From: Pseudomonadota bacterium
GTDB lineage: Bacteria > Pseudomonadota > Gammaproteobacteria > Burkholderiales > Casimicrobiaceae
Direction of reading: 5' to 3'
NCBI GenBank assembly: GCA_018241765.1
Contig: JAFEDD010000004.1
Span: 98,298-162,297, forward strand
Length of the DNA stretch: 64,000 bases
Shown: positions 46,673 to 55,975 of the stretch, piece by piece
Layout: every line of letters starts with the position of its first letter
Position numbering within the stretch: position 1 is the first letter of the stretch
The notes under the pieces: model-generated
What the model was told of the DNA's origin: nothing
The model's input: only the letters and a program-made list of their open reading frames with translations
The model's database searches: none
Position numbers and translations under genes: made by a program

Positions 46673-47416
46673 TCAGACGCAGCGCCCGCCGTCCACTTCG
46701 AGGCAGGCGCCGGTGATCATCGAGGCTTCGTCGCTGGCAAGGAACAGCGCAGCGTTGGCGATGTCCTGCGGCGTCGACAGGCGTCCGAGCGGAATCGTCG
46801 CCCGAAACTGCGCGCGCCGCTCCGGCGTGTCCTCGCCCATGAAGGTGGCGAGCAGCGGCGTCTCGCCGGCCACCGGGTTGATGCAGTTGACGCGGATGTT
46901 CTCCGGCGCGAGTTCGACCGCCATCGAGCGACTGGTGACGATGACCGCGCCCTTCGATCCGTTGTACCAGGTCAGGCCGGGCCGCGGCCGCACGCCCGCC
47001 GTCGAGGCGATCTGCACGAAACAGCCGCCGCCCTGCCGGCGAAACACCGGCACGCAGTGCTGCGCCGAGTGAAAGATCGACTTCACGTTGACGGCATAGA
47101 CGCGGTCGAATTCCGCCTCGTCGACTTCGAGCAGTGAACGGTTGCGGTGCGAGGTGCCGGCGTTGTTGACGACGATGTCGATGCGCCCGTAGGCATCGAG
47201 CGCCGAGCGCACGATGTGCGCCCAGTCGGCGCTGCGCGAGACGTCCGCCGCCACGGCATGGGCGTCGGGACACTTCGCCGCCACCGCGATGGCAGCGTCG
47301 GCTTTCAGGTCGGCGATGAGCAGCCGCGCCCCCTCGGCTGCGAAGCGCTCGACGATGCCGAGCCCGAACCCCTGCGCGCCACCGGTGACGATGGCAACCT
47401 TGTTGGCCAGACGCAT
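46673..47416 (-). CDS. Short-chain dehydrogenase/reductase
   Basis: 247 residues. Classical SDR: cofactor motif TGGAQGFGLG (11-20), NNAG (84-87), catalytic S138, Y151 and K155 (LTWYNGSKGAV), and a C-terminal TGACLEVDGGRCV. D36 after the second strand (LLIADLKAD) suggests NAD rather than NADP preference. Substrate unknown; close to 3-oxoacyl reductase and glucose-dehydrogenase-like SDRs. Divergent from the beta-helix gene at 47562. Confidence 0.9.
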   Translation of the reverse strand: MRLANKVAIVTGGAQGFGLGIVERFAAEGARLLIADLKADAAIAVAAKCPDAHAVAADVSRSADWAHIVRSALDAYGRIDIVVNNAGTSHRNRSLLEVDEAEFDRVYAVNVKSIFHSAQHCVPVFRRQGGGCFVQIASTAGVRPRPGLTWYNGSKGAVIVTSRSMAVELAPENIRVNCINPVAGETPLLATFMGEDTPERRAQFRATIPLGRLSTPQDIANAALFLASDEASMITGACLEVDGGRCV

Positions 47417-47561
47417 GACGAACCTCCTTGTCCTGCCATGCTAATCGGTGCCGGCGCGCGCTCGCGTCGCGCGATTCGCTGTTCCGAACGGTGTGATGCG
47501 ATGCAATAATCCGAACCGAAGCGCCGCGCCGGCGCCAGCGTTCATCCAGGGGGAGGTCTCG

Positions 47562-49049
47562 ATGCAAGGTTCCACGCGCTCACCAAGGATTCGTTCTGTG
47601 GCGTTCATCGCCACAGCGCTCACGCTTGCGATGACGGTGCAGGCCGCCACGCTGAACGTCAATCCGACGGGGTCCGACTCGGGCAACTGCCAGGCGAGCG
47701 CCTGCCAGACGATCGCCTATGCCCTCATGCAGGCAACGAACGGGGACACCCTGCAGATCGCTGCCGGCACCTATGCCGAAGAACTGACGATCAACAAGAG
47801 CGTCACGCTGCAGGGCGCGGGCAACACGGCGACCATCATTCAGGCGCCGGCCACGTTGACGAGCAACCCGGCGGTTCCGGGCGGCTCGGCGGGCCAGAAA
47901 ACGACGATCGTGCTCGTCACCGGCGCGTCGGCCGCGATGCGTTCGCTTCAGGTACTGGGCCCGGGCGCCGGAAACTGTGGCTCGATCGGGCACGGTGTCT
48001 TCGTCGGCGGCGGCGCAACGCTCGTGCTCGACAATACGCGCATCCGCCTGATCCGCGACAACCCCATCTCGGGGTGCCAGAACGGGACCGGGGTACGCTT
48101 CGGCGCCACGTCGACGGCGCAGGTCGGCAGCGGCCAGATCCTGAATTCGTTCATCGACAACTTCCAGAAAAACGGCATCACCGTTTCCAACAGCGGGTCG
48201 AACGTCACCATTCGGGGCAACACCGTCACCGGCACGCTGGCCTCACCGATTGCACAAAACGGCATCCAGGTCTCCGACGGCGCCGTCGCCGTGGTCGACA
48301 ACAACACCGTGTCGGACCTGCAATGTGGCATGCCCGCGCCAACCTGCGGCCTCCATGGTGATTGGTCGACCGGCGTGCTGCTCGTTTCGCCGGGCAGCGG
48401 AACGCAGGTCACGAACAACCGCGTCAGCAACGCCGACGCCAATCTGGCGGCCTACCAGGGAGCGGGCGGCCCCTACGCCATGACCGGCAACCAGTTCAGC
48501 AATGCCCGCTTCGTGAACGTGTGGGCCTCCGACCTGGCGCTCGACCTGCGCAACAATGTCCTGAGCGGCAGCGCCATCGGATTGTGGGCGGCCAACGATG
48601 GCACTGCGGCGACCGACGTCAACCTGAATGGCGGCAATATCATCACCGGCGCCAGCCAGCAAGGCATCCTGGCCGAGGCCGGCGCGCTGAACGTCAACGT
48701 GCACGGCAGCCAGAACCAGTTCTATGGCAACGGCAGCGGCGCCGACAACACGGCAGCTCCGCCCGCCGTGACGATGAACCTGAGTTGCAACTGGTGGGGC
48801 GCGCAAACGGGGCCCGTCAACGCCGGCAACCCGCTCGGTACCGGCAATCCGGTCACCGCCAACGTGACCTACACGAACTGGTCCATCAACAACACCGACT
48901 TTCTGTGCGTCGGGAACCCAACGCGCAATCAACAATTGTTGCAGGCGGCGCAGGTGCCGACCGACGCCCCTTGGGCGCTGCTGATGGCTGCGCTGGCGGT
49001 CGGTTTCGCGGGGGTCGGCGCACTGAGGCGGCGGGCGAACCTTGGTTAG
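47562..49049 (+). CDS. Secreted parallel beta-helix protein with IPTL-CTERM-like sorting tail
   Basis: 495 residues with GGGGGAGG 6 bp before ATG 47562. Signal peptide (about 1-29, ending VQAA). The body is a right-handed parallel beta-helix of Asn/Gly/Val-rich rungs (VTLQGAGNTATIIQAP, GQILNSFIDNFQKNGITVSN, GNTVTGTLASPIAQNGIQV). The C-terminus is a tripartite signal: VPTDAPWALL, a hydrophobic helix (MAALAVGFAGVGAL) and a basic end (RRRA), a variant of the IPTL-CTERM exosortase-type sorting signal. Likely displayed on the outer surface or released. Function unknown. Confidence 0.83.
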   Translation: MQGSTRSPRIRSVAFIATALTLAMTVQAATLNVNPTGSDSGNCQASACQTIAYALMQATNGDTLQIAAGTYAEELTINKSVTLQGAGNTATIIQAPATLTSNPAVPGGSAGQKTTIVLVTGASAAMRSLQVLGPGAGNCGSIGHGVFVGGGATLVLDNTRIRLIRDNPISGCQNGTGVRFGATSTAQVGSGQILNSFIDNFQKNGITVSNSGSNVTIRGNTVTGTLASPIAQNGIQVSDGAVAVVDNNTVSDLQCGMPAPTCGLHGDWSTGVLLVSPGSGTQVTNNRVSNADANLAAYQGAGGPYAMTGNQFSNARFVNVWASDLALDLRNNVLSGSAIGLWAANDGTAATDVNLNGGNIITGASQQGILAEAGALNVNVHGSQNQFYGNGSGADNTAAPPAVTMNLSCNWWGAQTGPVNAGNPLGTGNPVTANVTYTNWSINNTDFLCVGNPTRNQQLLQAAQVPTDAPWALLMAALAVGFAGVGALRRRANLG

Positions 49050-49651
49050 CGCCCAACGCTCAACACCAGCACGCCGTCGCTGACGGTGAGGCGCCGCAGC
49101 AGACGTCGTGCGGCACCTTGGCGCGGGTCGTCGCCGTCCAGCACATAGACAGGGTGGCGCGCGAACCAGGCGCGCAGCGCGAGCGTCAGCGCACCGCGCA
49201 CGGCGTTGCGTTGACGCTCGGACAGCGACGCGATGCTGAGGTCCTCGATCGCCGGGTCGGTCAGGTAGAGCGCGCCTTCGCCGGGCTCATAGCGAAGCCC
49301 GGCGCGCAGTTCGACCGCGCCCGGCCACGAGCGGCCGGCAGAACCCACGAGCGACGTCACACTCAGATCGAGCGCGATGCGCATCTGCTGCGAAGCGCCG
49401 CCGAGCGTGACGCGCGGCCGATCGAACGTGAGTTCGAAGAGCCCGAGCAGGCGCTGCGCCTGCGGCAGCCGCTGCGCGAGCGCCGCTTCGAGTTGGCGCT
49501 GGGGAATGCGCACTTCGATGCCGCGGCCGAGCCACCACCACAGGCCGCCGCCCAACGCGGCGACGATGGCGAGCATGATGACGACGAGCGTCATGCGTCT
49601 GCCGGTGACCGTGCCGTCGGGAGCGTTGCCTGTGGCGTCGCCAACCGTCAC
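49046..49651 (-). CDS. DUF1439-like membrane-anchored protein
   Basis: 201 residues. One N-terminal transmembrane anchor (about 20-41) and a periplasmic domain with RIPQRQLEAALAQRLPQAQRLLGLFELTFDRPRVTL, the start of DUF1439/YceB-like lipid-binding proteins. Ends tail-to-tail with the beta-helix gene, the stop codons overlapping by 4 bp, and begins in a 4-bp ATGA overlap with the S9 peptidase gene. Function unknown. Confidence 0.7.
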   Translation of the reverse strand: MTVGDATGNAPDGTVTGRRMTLVVIMLAIVAALGGGLWWWLGRGIEVRIPQRQLEAALAQRLPQAQRLLGLFELTFDRPRVTLGGASQQMRIALDLSVTSLVGSAGRSWPGAVELRAGLRYEPGEGALYLTDPAIEDLSIASLSERQRNAVRGALTLALRAWFARHPVYVLDGDDPRQGAARRLLRRLTVSDGVLVLSVGR

Positions 49652-51549
49652 TTCGCTTGCAGGTGGCGGGCGAGGAATTTCTCCATCTCGCCGTAGAACT
49701 CGAACTGGTTTTCCTGGTTGCGGAAACCGTGCCCTTCATTGTCCTTGACCATGTAGTCCACGGCGACGCCGCGCTTCCTGAGGGCTTCGACCATCTGGTC
49801 GCTCTCGGATTTGACGACGCGTGGGTCCTTGGCGCCCTGCGCGATCAAGAGCGGCGTCTTGATGCGATCGGCGTTCAGCGCCGGCGAGGTGGCGGTCAGT
49901 TGCGCGCGGTCGCGCTCGGCGTCGCCGACCATGGCCGTCATCATCTCGAGGAAGGGCTTCCAGTACGGCGGGATGGACTTCATGAAGGTGAACAGGTTGG
50001 AGACGCCGACGTAGTCGACGGCGGCGGCGTAGAGCGTCGGGTCCTTGGTGATGCCCATCAGCGTGGCATAGCCGCCGTAGCTCGCGCCATAGATGGCGAT
50101 GCGTTTCGGGTCCGCCACGCCCTCGGCGATGAGCCACTTCACGCCGTCGGTGATGTCGTCCTGCATGGCGAGGCCCCATTGCTTGAACGAGGCTTCCCAG
50201 AACTTGCGGCCATAACCGACCGAGCCGCGAAAGTTCATTTGCAGCACGGCATAGCCCCGATTGGCGAGGAACTGCACCTCGGGGTTGTAGCCCCAGCCAT
50301 CACGCGCCCACGGTCCGCCGTGCGGGTTGACGACGACCGGCAGGTTCTTCGCCGGCACTCCCTTCGGCAGCGTCAGATAGCCGTGGATGACGAGCCCGTC
50401 ACGCGCGGTGTAGGTGATCGGTTTCATGACCGCCATGTCGGACTCGGCGATGCGCGGGTTGATGTCGGCGAGCTTGCCGAGGCGGTCGGCCCGGACGTCG
50501 TAGAGATAGCGCGCGCCGGGTGTGCGATCGCTGCTGGCGGCGACGATCATCGTCTGCTCGTCCTTGGTGATCGATTGCACGGAGATTTCGTAGCCCGGAA
50601 GCTTCGAGCGCAGCGCGCCGTAGATGCGCTCCCATTCCTTGTCGAAGAAAACCGGCTCGGCCTTCTCGAAATTGACGATGGTCTGGGTGATGACGTGCCG
50701 CGCGCGCGACCAGCCGAGAAAGCTCACGTCGACGTTCGCGTTCTCGTAGATGAGCTTGCCTTCCTTCGCCGTCGTCGGGTCGAACTCGAAGAGCGCCGCC
50801 TTGTCGCGGCCACGATTGGAGGAGACATACATGCGCTGGTTGTCGGCGCTCCAGCCGACCGGCGCCACCGATTCGCGGAAGTCCGTGGTGACGATCGCCT
50901 TGAAGGGGTCGGCTTCGCTGGCACGGTAGTAGAGCGAGGTGTTGACGCCGTCGGCCGAGACGGCGCCGCGAATGCGCCCCGCGTGGTCGGTGATCCACCC
51001 GGTGAAGTTTCCGGGGTTCTGCGCGACACGCTCGCTGTTGCCGGTCAGGATGTTGATGCGATAGACGTCGAAGATGCGACGGTCGCGCTGGTTGTGGGTG
51101 ACGAGAATGTGGGCATCATCGTCGGGCAGCGCGTCGAGGATATTCGCGCGCACACCGTCGAACGGTGTCAGGTCGCGCACCTTGCCGGTGGCGATGTCGA
51201 CCAGCACGACGTGAAAATTCTCGTCGCCGCCGAAGTCCTTCACATAGAGCACGTGGGCCGGGCCCTTGAAGAAGTACCCGGCGATGTCGCGCGCCGTCTC
51301 GTCGGTCAGGCGGCGGATGTCCTCCTTGCTGCCCGCCTTCGCAGCCGGCTGCACGAAGATGTTCATGCGCGACTGGTAGGGCTGCATGAAGCCGAGCGTG
51401 CGGCCGTCGGGGGAAATCTGGAAGAACGCCTGTTCCGGCTTCTTGAAGAAATCCTCGACGGCGTAGCGCTTGGCGGGTTGGGCGTGGGCGGCGCCGGCGG
51501 CCATCAGACCAAGGCCCAGGAACGCGTGCAGCCAGAGGGACGGTTTCAT
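49648..51549 (-). CDS. Secreted S9-family prolyl oligopeptidase-type peptidase
   Basis: 633 residues from ATG 51549. Signal peptide (LHAFLGLGLMAAGAAHA). An N-terminal beta-propeller-like region (about 25-380) precedes the alpha/beta-hydrolase catalytic domain with triad S490 (YGASYGGYATLMG), D575 (GAKDPRVV) and H607 (DNEGHGF). It resembles dipeptidyl aminopeptidase/acylaminoacyl peptidases (S9C) and cleaves short peptides in the periplasm. Translationally coupled to the DUF1439-like gene downstream. Confidence 0.9.
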   Translation of the reverse strand: MKPSLWLHAFLGLGLMAAGAAHAQPAKRYAVEDFFKKPEQAFFQISPDGRTLGFMQPYQSRMNIFVQPAAKAGSKEDIRRLTDETARDIAGYFFKGPAHVLYVKDFGGDENFHVVLVDIATGKVRDLTPFDGVRANILDALPDDDAHILVTHNQRDRRIFDVYRINILTGNSERVAQNPGNFTGWITDHAGRIRGAVSADGVNTSLYYRASEADPFKAIVTTDFRESVAPVGWSADNQRMYVSSNRGRDKAALFEFDPTTAKEGKLIYENANVDVSFLGWSRARHVITQTIVNFEKAEPVFFDKEWERIYGALRSKLPGYEISVQSITKDEQTMIVAASSDRTPGARYLYDVRADRLGKLADINPRIAESDMAVMKPITYTARDGLVIHGYLTLPKGVPAKNLPVVVNPHGGPWARDGWGYNPEVQFLANRGYAVLQMNFRGSVGYGRKFWEASFKQWGLAMQDDITDGVKWLIAEGVADPKRIAIYGASYGGYATLMGITKDPTLYAAAVDYVGVSNLFTFMKSIPPYWKPFLEMMTAMVGDAERDRAQLTATSPALNADRIKTPLLIAQGAKDPRVVKSESDQMVEALRKRGVAVDYMVKDNEGHGFRNQENQFEFYGEMEKFLARHLQAK

Positions 51550-51690
51550 CGGGAGTGGCTCCTGCGGAATGAATCGATGGCGCGCATTGTCGCGGTTGTG
51601 CCGGTGTCGCGACCCCCCCCATGCGACGAAGGGCACCTCGAGCGACCTGAAGCGCGGGTGAAGGCGTCTCCAGCCACGCTCAAACAAGAA

Positions 51691-51810
51691 ACAGCTTTTC
51701 ATTGAAATGACGTCCATAACGGGCTTGCAGGCCGATTGTTGCGTTTATCGACTTTCCGCATTTTCGTGCTCCAAGCCCGTTATGGACGTCATTTGGTGAT
51801 AGAGTTGTTG
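51691..51810. repeat. Dispersed palindromic element, copy E
   Basis: Left arm ATGACGTCCATAACGGGCTT (51707-51726), right arm AAGCCCGTTATGGACGTCAT (51773-51792), a perfect 20-bp inverted repeat. Core GTTTATCGACTTTC, ends acagctttt and gagttgttg. Both arms have GACGTC where copies A-C have GCATCC, keeping the pairing intact. It lies in the 436-bp gap between the S9 peptidase and grpE; that gap otherwise holds a candidate heat-shock promoter and nothing else recognisable. Confidence 0.8.
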
Positions 51811-51825
51811 TCTACCCTCGGCTCT

Positions 51826-51854
51826 CTTGAAATCGAGCCGGTGACGCCTTAGAT
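51826..51854 (+). promoter_or_regulatory. Candidate sigma-32 (heat shock) promoter for grpE-dnaK
   Basis: CTTGAAA at 51826-51832 matches the sigma-32 -35 consensus exactly. After 14 bp, CCTTAGAT (51847-51854) is a partial match to CCCCATNT. It stands 132 bp before the grpE start. Plausible because grpE-dnaK is normally RpoH-controlled, but the -10 is weak. Confidence 0.45.
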
Positions 51855-51985
51855 GGTTTGAGGAAGCGCTGTTGCCAGCCGCTATTGCCAGCGACCGGCA
51901 TGCGTTCCTCACCGACGCCCGTCGGTCGCGCTGCCCGCGGCAGCAACCCCGCTCCGCTCCACCCCACCCACTTGCACGCTACGAG

Positions 51986-52564
51986 ATGGCCACACCCGAC
52001 CAGCCCGATCTTCCCGAAGCCTCCGCCGCCGGCAGTGGCGCCACGCCCGTCGAGGCGGATCTCTTCGTCGACGCCGACGACCGCCTCGCGGCGGCCACCA
52101 ACGAACTGGCGGCCGTCCGCGCGGAGCTGAAAGAGCAGCAGTTGCGCGGCCTCGCCGAGCTCGACAACCTGCGCAAGCGCAACGCCCAGGAAGTGCGCAA
52201 CGCCCGCGATTTCGCGGTGCGCGAATTTGCCTTTTCGCTGCTCGCGGTGAAGGACGCGCTCGAGATGGTGCTGAAGGACGAGCACGGCACGGCCGAGCAG
52301 ATCAAGATGGGCGTCGACATGACGCTGAAGAATCTGGTCGCCGCGTTCGAGCGCGCCCGCGTGGTCGAAGTGCCGGCGGAGCGCGCGAAATTCGATCCGA
52401 ACGTCCATGAAGCCATGGCGCAGATCGCCTCGGCCACCGAGGCGCCGGGCACCGTGCTGCAAGTGTTCCAGAAGGGCTACACGATTGCCGACCGCGTGCT
52501 GCGTCCGGCGATGGTGGCGGTCGCCAAGGCGCCCGACGCCGACGCTGCGCCACCGACGGCTTGA
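51986..52564 (+). CDS. grpE: Nucleotide exchange factor GrpE
   Basis: 192 residues. Cochaperone that releases ADP from DnaK. Acidic N-terminus, long coiled coil (about 35-85: ELAAVRAELKEQQLRGLAEL), then the beta-wing domain with FDPNVHEAMAQI and GTVLQVFQKGYTIADRVLRPAMV. ATG 51986 is chosen because upstream sequence in frame is not GrpE-like; the ribosome binding site is weak. It precedes dnaK by 101 bp. hrcA is not upstream. Confidence 0.95.
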   Translation: MATPDQPDLPEASAAGSGATPVEADLFVDADDRLAAATNELAAVRAELKEQQLRGLAELDNLRKRNAQEVRNARDFAVREFAFSLLAVKDALEMVLKDEHGTAEQIKMGVDMTLKNLVAAFERARVVEVPAERAKFDPNVHEAMAQIASATEAPGTVLQVFQKGYTIADRVLRPAMVAVAKAPDADAAPPTA

Positions 52565-52665
52565 AGCGCCGCGATCGCCCCCCATCTGAATCGCCAGACC
52601 AACCATTCGCTCGCGCAGTCGCCTCGGCTGCCAGCCACAAACCACGTTAGAAGGGACTCCCCATC

Positions 52666-54627
52666 ATGGCCAAAATCATCGGCATCGACCTCGGCACCAC
52701 CAACAGCTGTGTCGCCATCGTCGAAGGCGGCGCCACCAAGATCATCGAGAACAGCGAAGGCGCGCGCACGACGCCCTCCATCGTCGCCTACATGGAAGAC
52801 GGCGAAATTCTCGTCGGCGCGCCCGCCAAGCGGCAGGCGGTGACCAACCCGCAAAACACGATCTTCGCCGTCAAGCGGCTGATCGGCCGCCGCTTCGACG
52901 AAAAGGAAGTGCAGAAGGACATCGGCCTGATGCCCTATCAGATCGTCAAGAACGACAACGGCGACGCCTGGGTCGAAATCCGCGGCAAGAAAGTCTCGCC
53001 GCCGGCCGTCTCCGCCGAGACGCTGCGCAAGATGAAGAAAACCGCCGAGGACTACCTTGGCCATGAAGTGACCGAAGCCGTCATCACGGTGCCCGCGTAC
53101 TTCAACGACAGCCAGCGTCAGGCCACGAAGGACGCCGGCCGCATCGCGGGCCTCGAAGTCAAGCGCATCATCAACGAACCGACCGCTGCGGCGCTCGCCT
53201 TCGGCCTCGACAAGGTGAAAAAGGACGCGAAGATCGCCGTCTATGACCTGGGTGGCGGCACCTTCGACATCTCGATCATCGAAATCGCCGATGTCGATGG
53301 CGAAAAGCAGTTCGAAGTGCTCGCCACCAACGGCGACACCTTCTTGGGCGGCGAGGATTTCGACCAGCGCCTGGTCGACTACCTCTGCGACGAGTTCAAG
53401 AAGCAAAGCGGCATCGACCTGACCAAGGATCCGATCGCGCTGCAACGCATCAAGGCCGCTGCCGAGCGCACCAAGATCGAGCTCTCGTCGAGCCAGCAAT
53501 CGGAAATCAACGAGCCCTACATCGCGATGGACGCGACCGGGCCGAAGCACCTGACGATGAAGGTCACTCGCGCCAAGCTCGAAGCGCTGGTCGAGGAACT
53601 CGTCGCCAAGACGATCGAACCGTGCCGCACGGCGCTGAAGGACGCCGGATTGTCGGTGAACCAGATCGACGACGTCATTCTCGTCGGTGGCCAAACACGC
53701 ATGCCGAAGGTCATCGAAACCGTCAAATCGTTCTTCGGCCGCGAGCCGCGCAAGGACGTGAACCCCGATGAAGCGGTCGCCGCCGGTGCCGCCATTCAAG
53801 GCAGCGTGCTCGCCGGTGACCGCACCGACGTGTTGCTGCTCGACGTGACGCCGCTGTCGCTGGGCATCGAGACGCTGGGCGGCGTGATGACCAAGCTGAT
53901 CCAGAAGAACACGACGATCCCGACCAAGGCGTCGCAGGTGTTCTCGACCGCCGATGACAATCAGGGCGCGGTGACCATCCACGTGCTGCAGGGCGAGCGC
54001 GAGGTCGCTTCCGGCAACAAGAGCCTCGGGCAATTCAACCTCGAAGGCATCCCGCCGGCGCCGCGCGGCATGCCGCAGATCGAGGTGCAGTTCGACATCG
54101 ACGCCAACGGCATCCTGCACGTCAGCGCCAAGGACAAGGGCACTGGCAAGGAAAACAAGATCACCATCAAGGCCAACAGCGGCCTCTCCGAGGACGAAAT
54201 CCAGCGCATGGTGAACGACGCCAAGGCCAACGAGGTCGAGGACAAGAAGCGCCTCGAGCAGGTGCAGTCTCGCAACAACCTCGACACGCTGGTGCACAGC
54301 GTGAAAAAGTCGCTCGGCGAATTCGGCGACAAGCTCGACGGCGGCGAAAAATCGAAGATCGAGGACGCCCTGAAGGATGCTGAAGCGCTGCTGAAGGACA
54401 CCAACGCCACCAAGGAATCGCTCGACGCCAAACTCGAAGCGCTGTCGTCGGTGTCGCAAAAGCTCGGTGAAAAAATGTACGCGCAGGCGCAGGCCGAGCA
54501 GGCCGCCGCCGGCGCGGGCGGCGGCGCCGACGCCTCGGGCGCGGGCGCGCATGGCAGCGGCAAGCCTGGTGACGACGCCAAGGTGGTCGACGCCGACTTC
54601 ACCGAAGTCAAGGACGACAAAAAATAA
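52666..54627 (+). CDS. dnaK: Molecular chaperone DnaK (Hsp70)
   Basis: 653 residues, full length. ATPase domain starts [19 protein letters not shown] and contains [24 protein letters not shown] and [12 protein letters not shown]; the substrate-binding domain begins near 390 ([19 protein letters not shown]). The lid ends in a Gly/Ala-rich linker and [14 protein letters not shown], the typical DnaK tail. AGAAGGGA stands upstream of ATG 52666. dnaJ, usually next, is missing and a strong terminator follows. Confidence 0.98.
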   Translation: MAKIIGIDLGTTNSCVAIVEGGATKIIENSEGARTTPSIVAYMEDGEILVGAPAKRQAVTNPQNTIFAVKRLIGRRFDEKEVQKDIGLMPYQIVKNDNGDAWVEIRGKKVSPPAVSAETLRKMKKTAEDYLGHEVTEAVITVPAYFNDSQRQATKDAGRIAGLEVKRIINEPTAAALAFGLDKVKKDAKIAVYDLGGGTFDISIIEIADVDGEKQFEVLATNGDTFLGGEDFDQRLVDYLCDEFKKQSGIDLTKDPIALQRIKAAAERTKIELSSSQQSEINEPYIAMDATGPKHLTMKVTRAKLEALVEELVAKTIEPCRTALKDAGLSVNQIDDVILVGGQTRMPKVIETVKSFFGREPRKDVNPDEAVAAGAAIQGSVLAGDRTDVLLLDVTPLSLGIETLGGVMTKLIQKNTTIPTKASQVFSTADDNQGAVTIHVLQGEREVASGNKSLGQFNLEGIPPAPRGMPQIEVQFDIDANGILHVSAKDKGTGKENKITIKANSGLSEDEIQRMVNDAKANEVEDKKRLEQVQSRNNLDTLVHSVKKSLGEFGDKLDGGEKSKIEDALKDAEALLKDTNATKESLDAKLEALSSVSQKLGEKMYAQAQAEQAAAGAGGGADASGAGAHGSGKPGDDAKVVDADFTEVKDDKK

Positions 54628-54661
54628 GAGCGCGCGCCGGCCGCGCGCACGGCACCCAAGC

Positions 54662-54692
54662 ATCGGGCTCCTTCGCGGAGCCCGATTTTTTT
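54662..54692 (+). terminator. Intrinsic terminator after dnaK
   Basis: A 10-bp stem (ATCGGGCTCC 54662-54671 with GGAGCCCGAT 54677-54686), a TTCGC loop and a run of seven T. It closes the grpE-dnaK transcript. Confidence 0.92.
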
Positions 54693-54776
54693 GGGTCGGC
54701 GCCAACGCGGCCTACACTTCATGCCATGGCCTCGTCGACGCCGAACTGAGTAGAACGTGTTCATTCATCGCCCGCC

Positions 54777-55187
54777 GTGATTGCGACCGTCCATTTCATT
54801 CTCTACGTGCGCCACCAGGCGCTCGCGCGCAACTTCTACCGCCAGGTGCTCGCCTTGGCACCACGGCTCGACGTTCCCGGCATGACCGAATTTGCCCTGT
54901 CGGACACGGCCGTTCTTGGTCTCATGCCCGAGTCTGGCGCCGTGCGTCTGCTCGGCCCGCACGCGGCGAACCCGGCCACGGCATCCGGCGTGCCGCGAGC
55001 CGAGGTGTACTTGCTCGTGACGCAACCAGAGCTCTTTCATGCCCGCGCCCTGAGCGCCGGCGCCACTGAGCTCTCCCCCATGCAGCTTCGGGCATGGGGG
55101 CACCGCGCGGCCTACAGTCAGGACGCCGACGGTCATGTCCTCGCGTTCGCCGCGCCGTGCGAGGGTTCGACGCCACCGCCGACCTGA
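54777..55187 (+). CDS. VOC-superfamily (glyoxalase-like) protein
   Basis: 136 residues from GTG 54777. Single VOC module: HFILYVRHQALARNFYRQVLAL, FALSDTAVLGLMPESG, VYLLVTQPELFHARALSAGA, and AYSQDADGHVLAFAAP with the typical D-x-D-G-H closing turn. No reaction can be assigned. Its stop is 7 bp before the next GTG start, so it is probably co-transcribed with the permease-like gene. Confidence 0.8.
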   Translation: MIATVHFILYVRHQALARNFYRQVLALAPRLDVPGMTEFALSDTAVLGLMPESGAVRLLGPHAANPATASGVPRAEVYLLVTQPELFHARALSAGATELSPMQLRAWGHRAAYSQDADGHVLAFAAPCEGSTPPPT

Positions 55188-55194
55188 GTAGACC

Positions 55195-55866
55195 GTGGAT
55201 CTCAGCGCTACCGCCATCGCCCCCGCCGTGACCGTGCTCGCCTGGCTCGTCGCGGCGGCGCTGCTCCTTCCGGCGTTCGTGGCGGCACGGCACGAACTGC
55301 GGGGGCGGCGCTTCCCCACGCGGATATGGCACGGCGGCATCGCGACGATCACGTTGCTGTGGAGTGTGCAGGCCACGGTATCGGGACAGTTCACCTTTCA
55401 TCTGCTCGGCATCGCCGGGCTTGCGCTTGCGCTCGGCGCGCCGCTCGCCCTGTGCGCGAGCGCCGTCGTCGTCGCGCTGCACATCGCGCTGCACGGGGGC
55501 GAGTGGGTCAACGCCGCGCTGGTGTGGCTCACGCTGTGCGCCAGCGCGGTCGGTGTGGTGACCGCTCTGTTGCGCGCCACCGAGCGGTATCTGGCGCCCA
55601 ACCCGTTCATCTACTTCATCGTGGTCAGCTTTCTCGGCAGCGCGCTGTCGCTGGTCGGCGCCGGGCTGATCGCGATCAGCGTCTTCGCGCAGGCCACCGA
55701 TCTCGGGTGGACGCGCGCGCTCGAAACCTACGCCGGCTACCTGGTGCCGCTCGCCTTCGGCGAGGCGACGCTCACCGGCATGCTGATCACGCTCGCCGTC
55801 GTCTATCGCCCGCAGTGGGTGGCAACCTTCCGCGACACGCACTACCTGCGACCGCCCGGCCGCTGA
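55195..55866 (+). CDS. CbiM-like energy-coupling factor permease
   Basis: 223 residues from GTG 55195 with six or seven transmembrane helices. The C-terminal stretch GEATLTGMLITLAVVYRPQWVATFRDTHYL matches the CbiM-related COG3235 group of predicted membrane permeases. Helix 1-2 lacks the N-terminal metal-binding MH(I/M)x(D/E) start of true CbiM, so cobalt or nickel transport is doubtful. No CbiN, CbiQ or ATPase gene is nearby. Confidence 0.72.
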   Translation: MDLSATAIAPAVTVLAWLVAAALLLPAFVAARHELRGRRFPTRIWHGGIATITLLWSVQATVSGQFTFHLLGIAGLALALGAPLALCASAVVVALHIALHGGEWVNAALVWLTLCASAVGVVTALLRATERYLAPNPFIYFIVVSFLGSALSLVGAGLIAISVFAQATDLGWTRALETYAGYLVPLAFGEATLTGMLITLAVVYRPQWVATFRDTHYLRPPGR

Positions 55867-55975
55867 GTGCCGGCCGCCCTGACGTTCGCTGCAAGGCGAA
55901 AACCGAGCATGTGCTCCAACCGCGCCGATGCCGCGACGCTATCCTTGCGGCGCACGACCGTCGATCGGAGGAGCC

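Noticed and set aside
52477-54705. Minus-strand open frame of 742 codons
   Set aside because: Antisense shadow of dnaK; similar overlaps are known artefacts of GC-rich dnaK genes.
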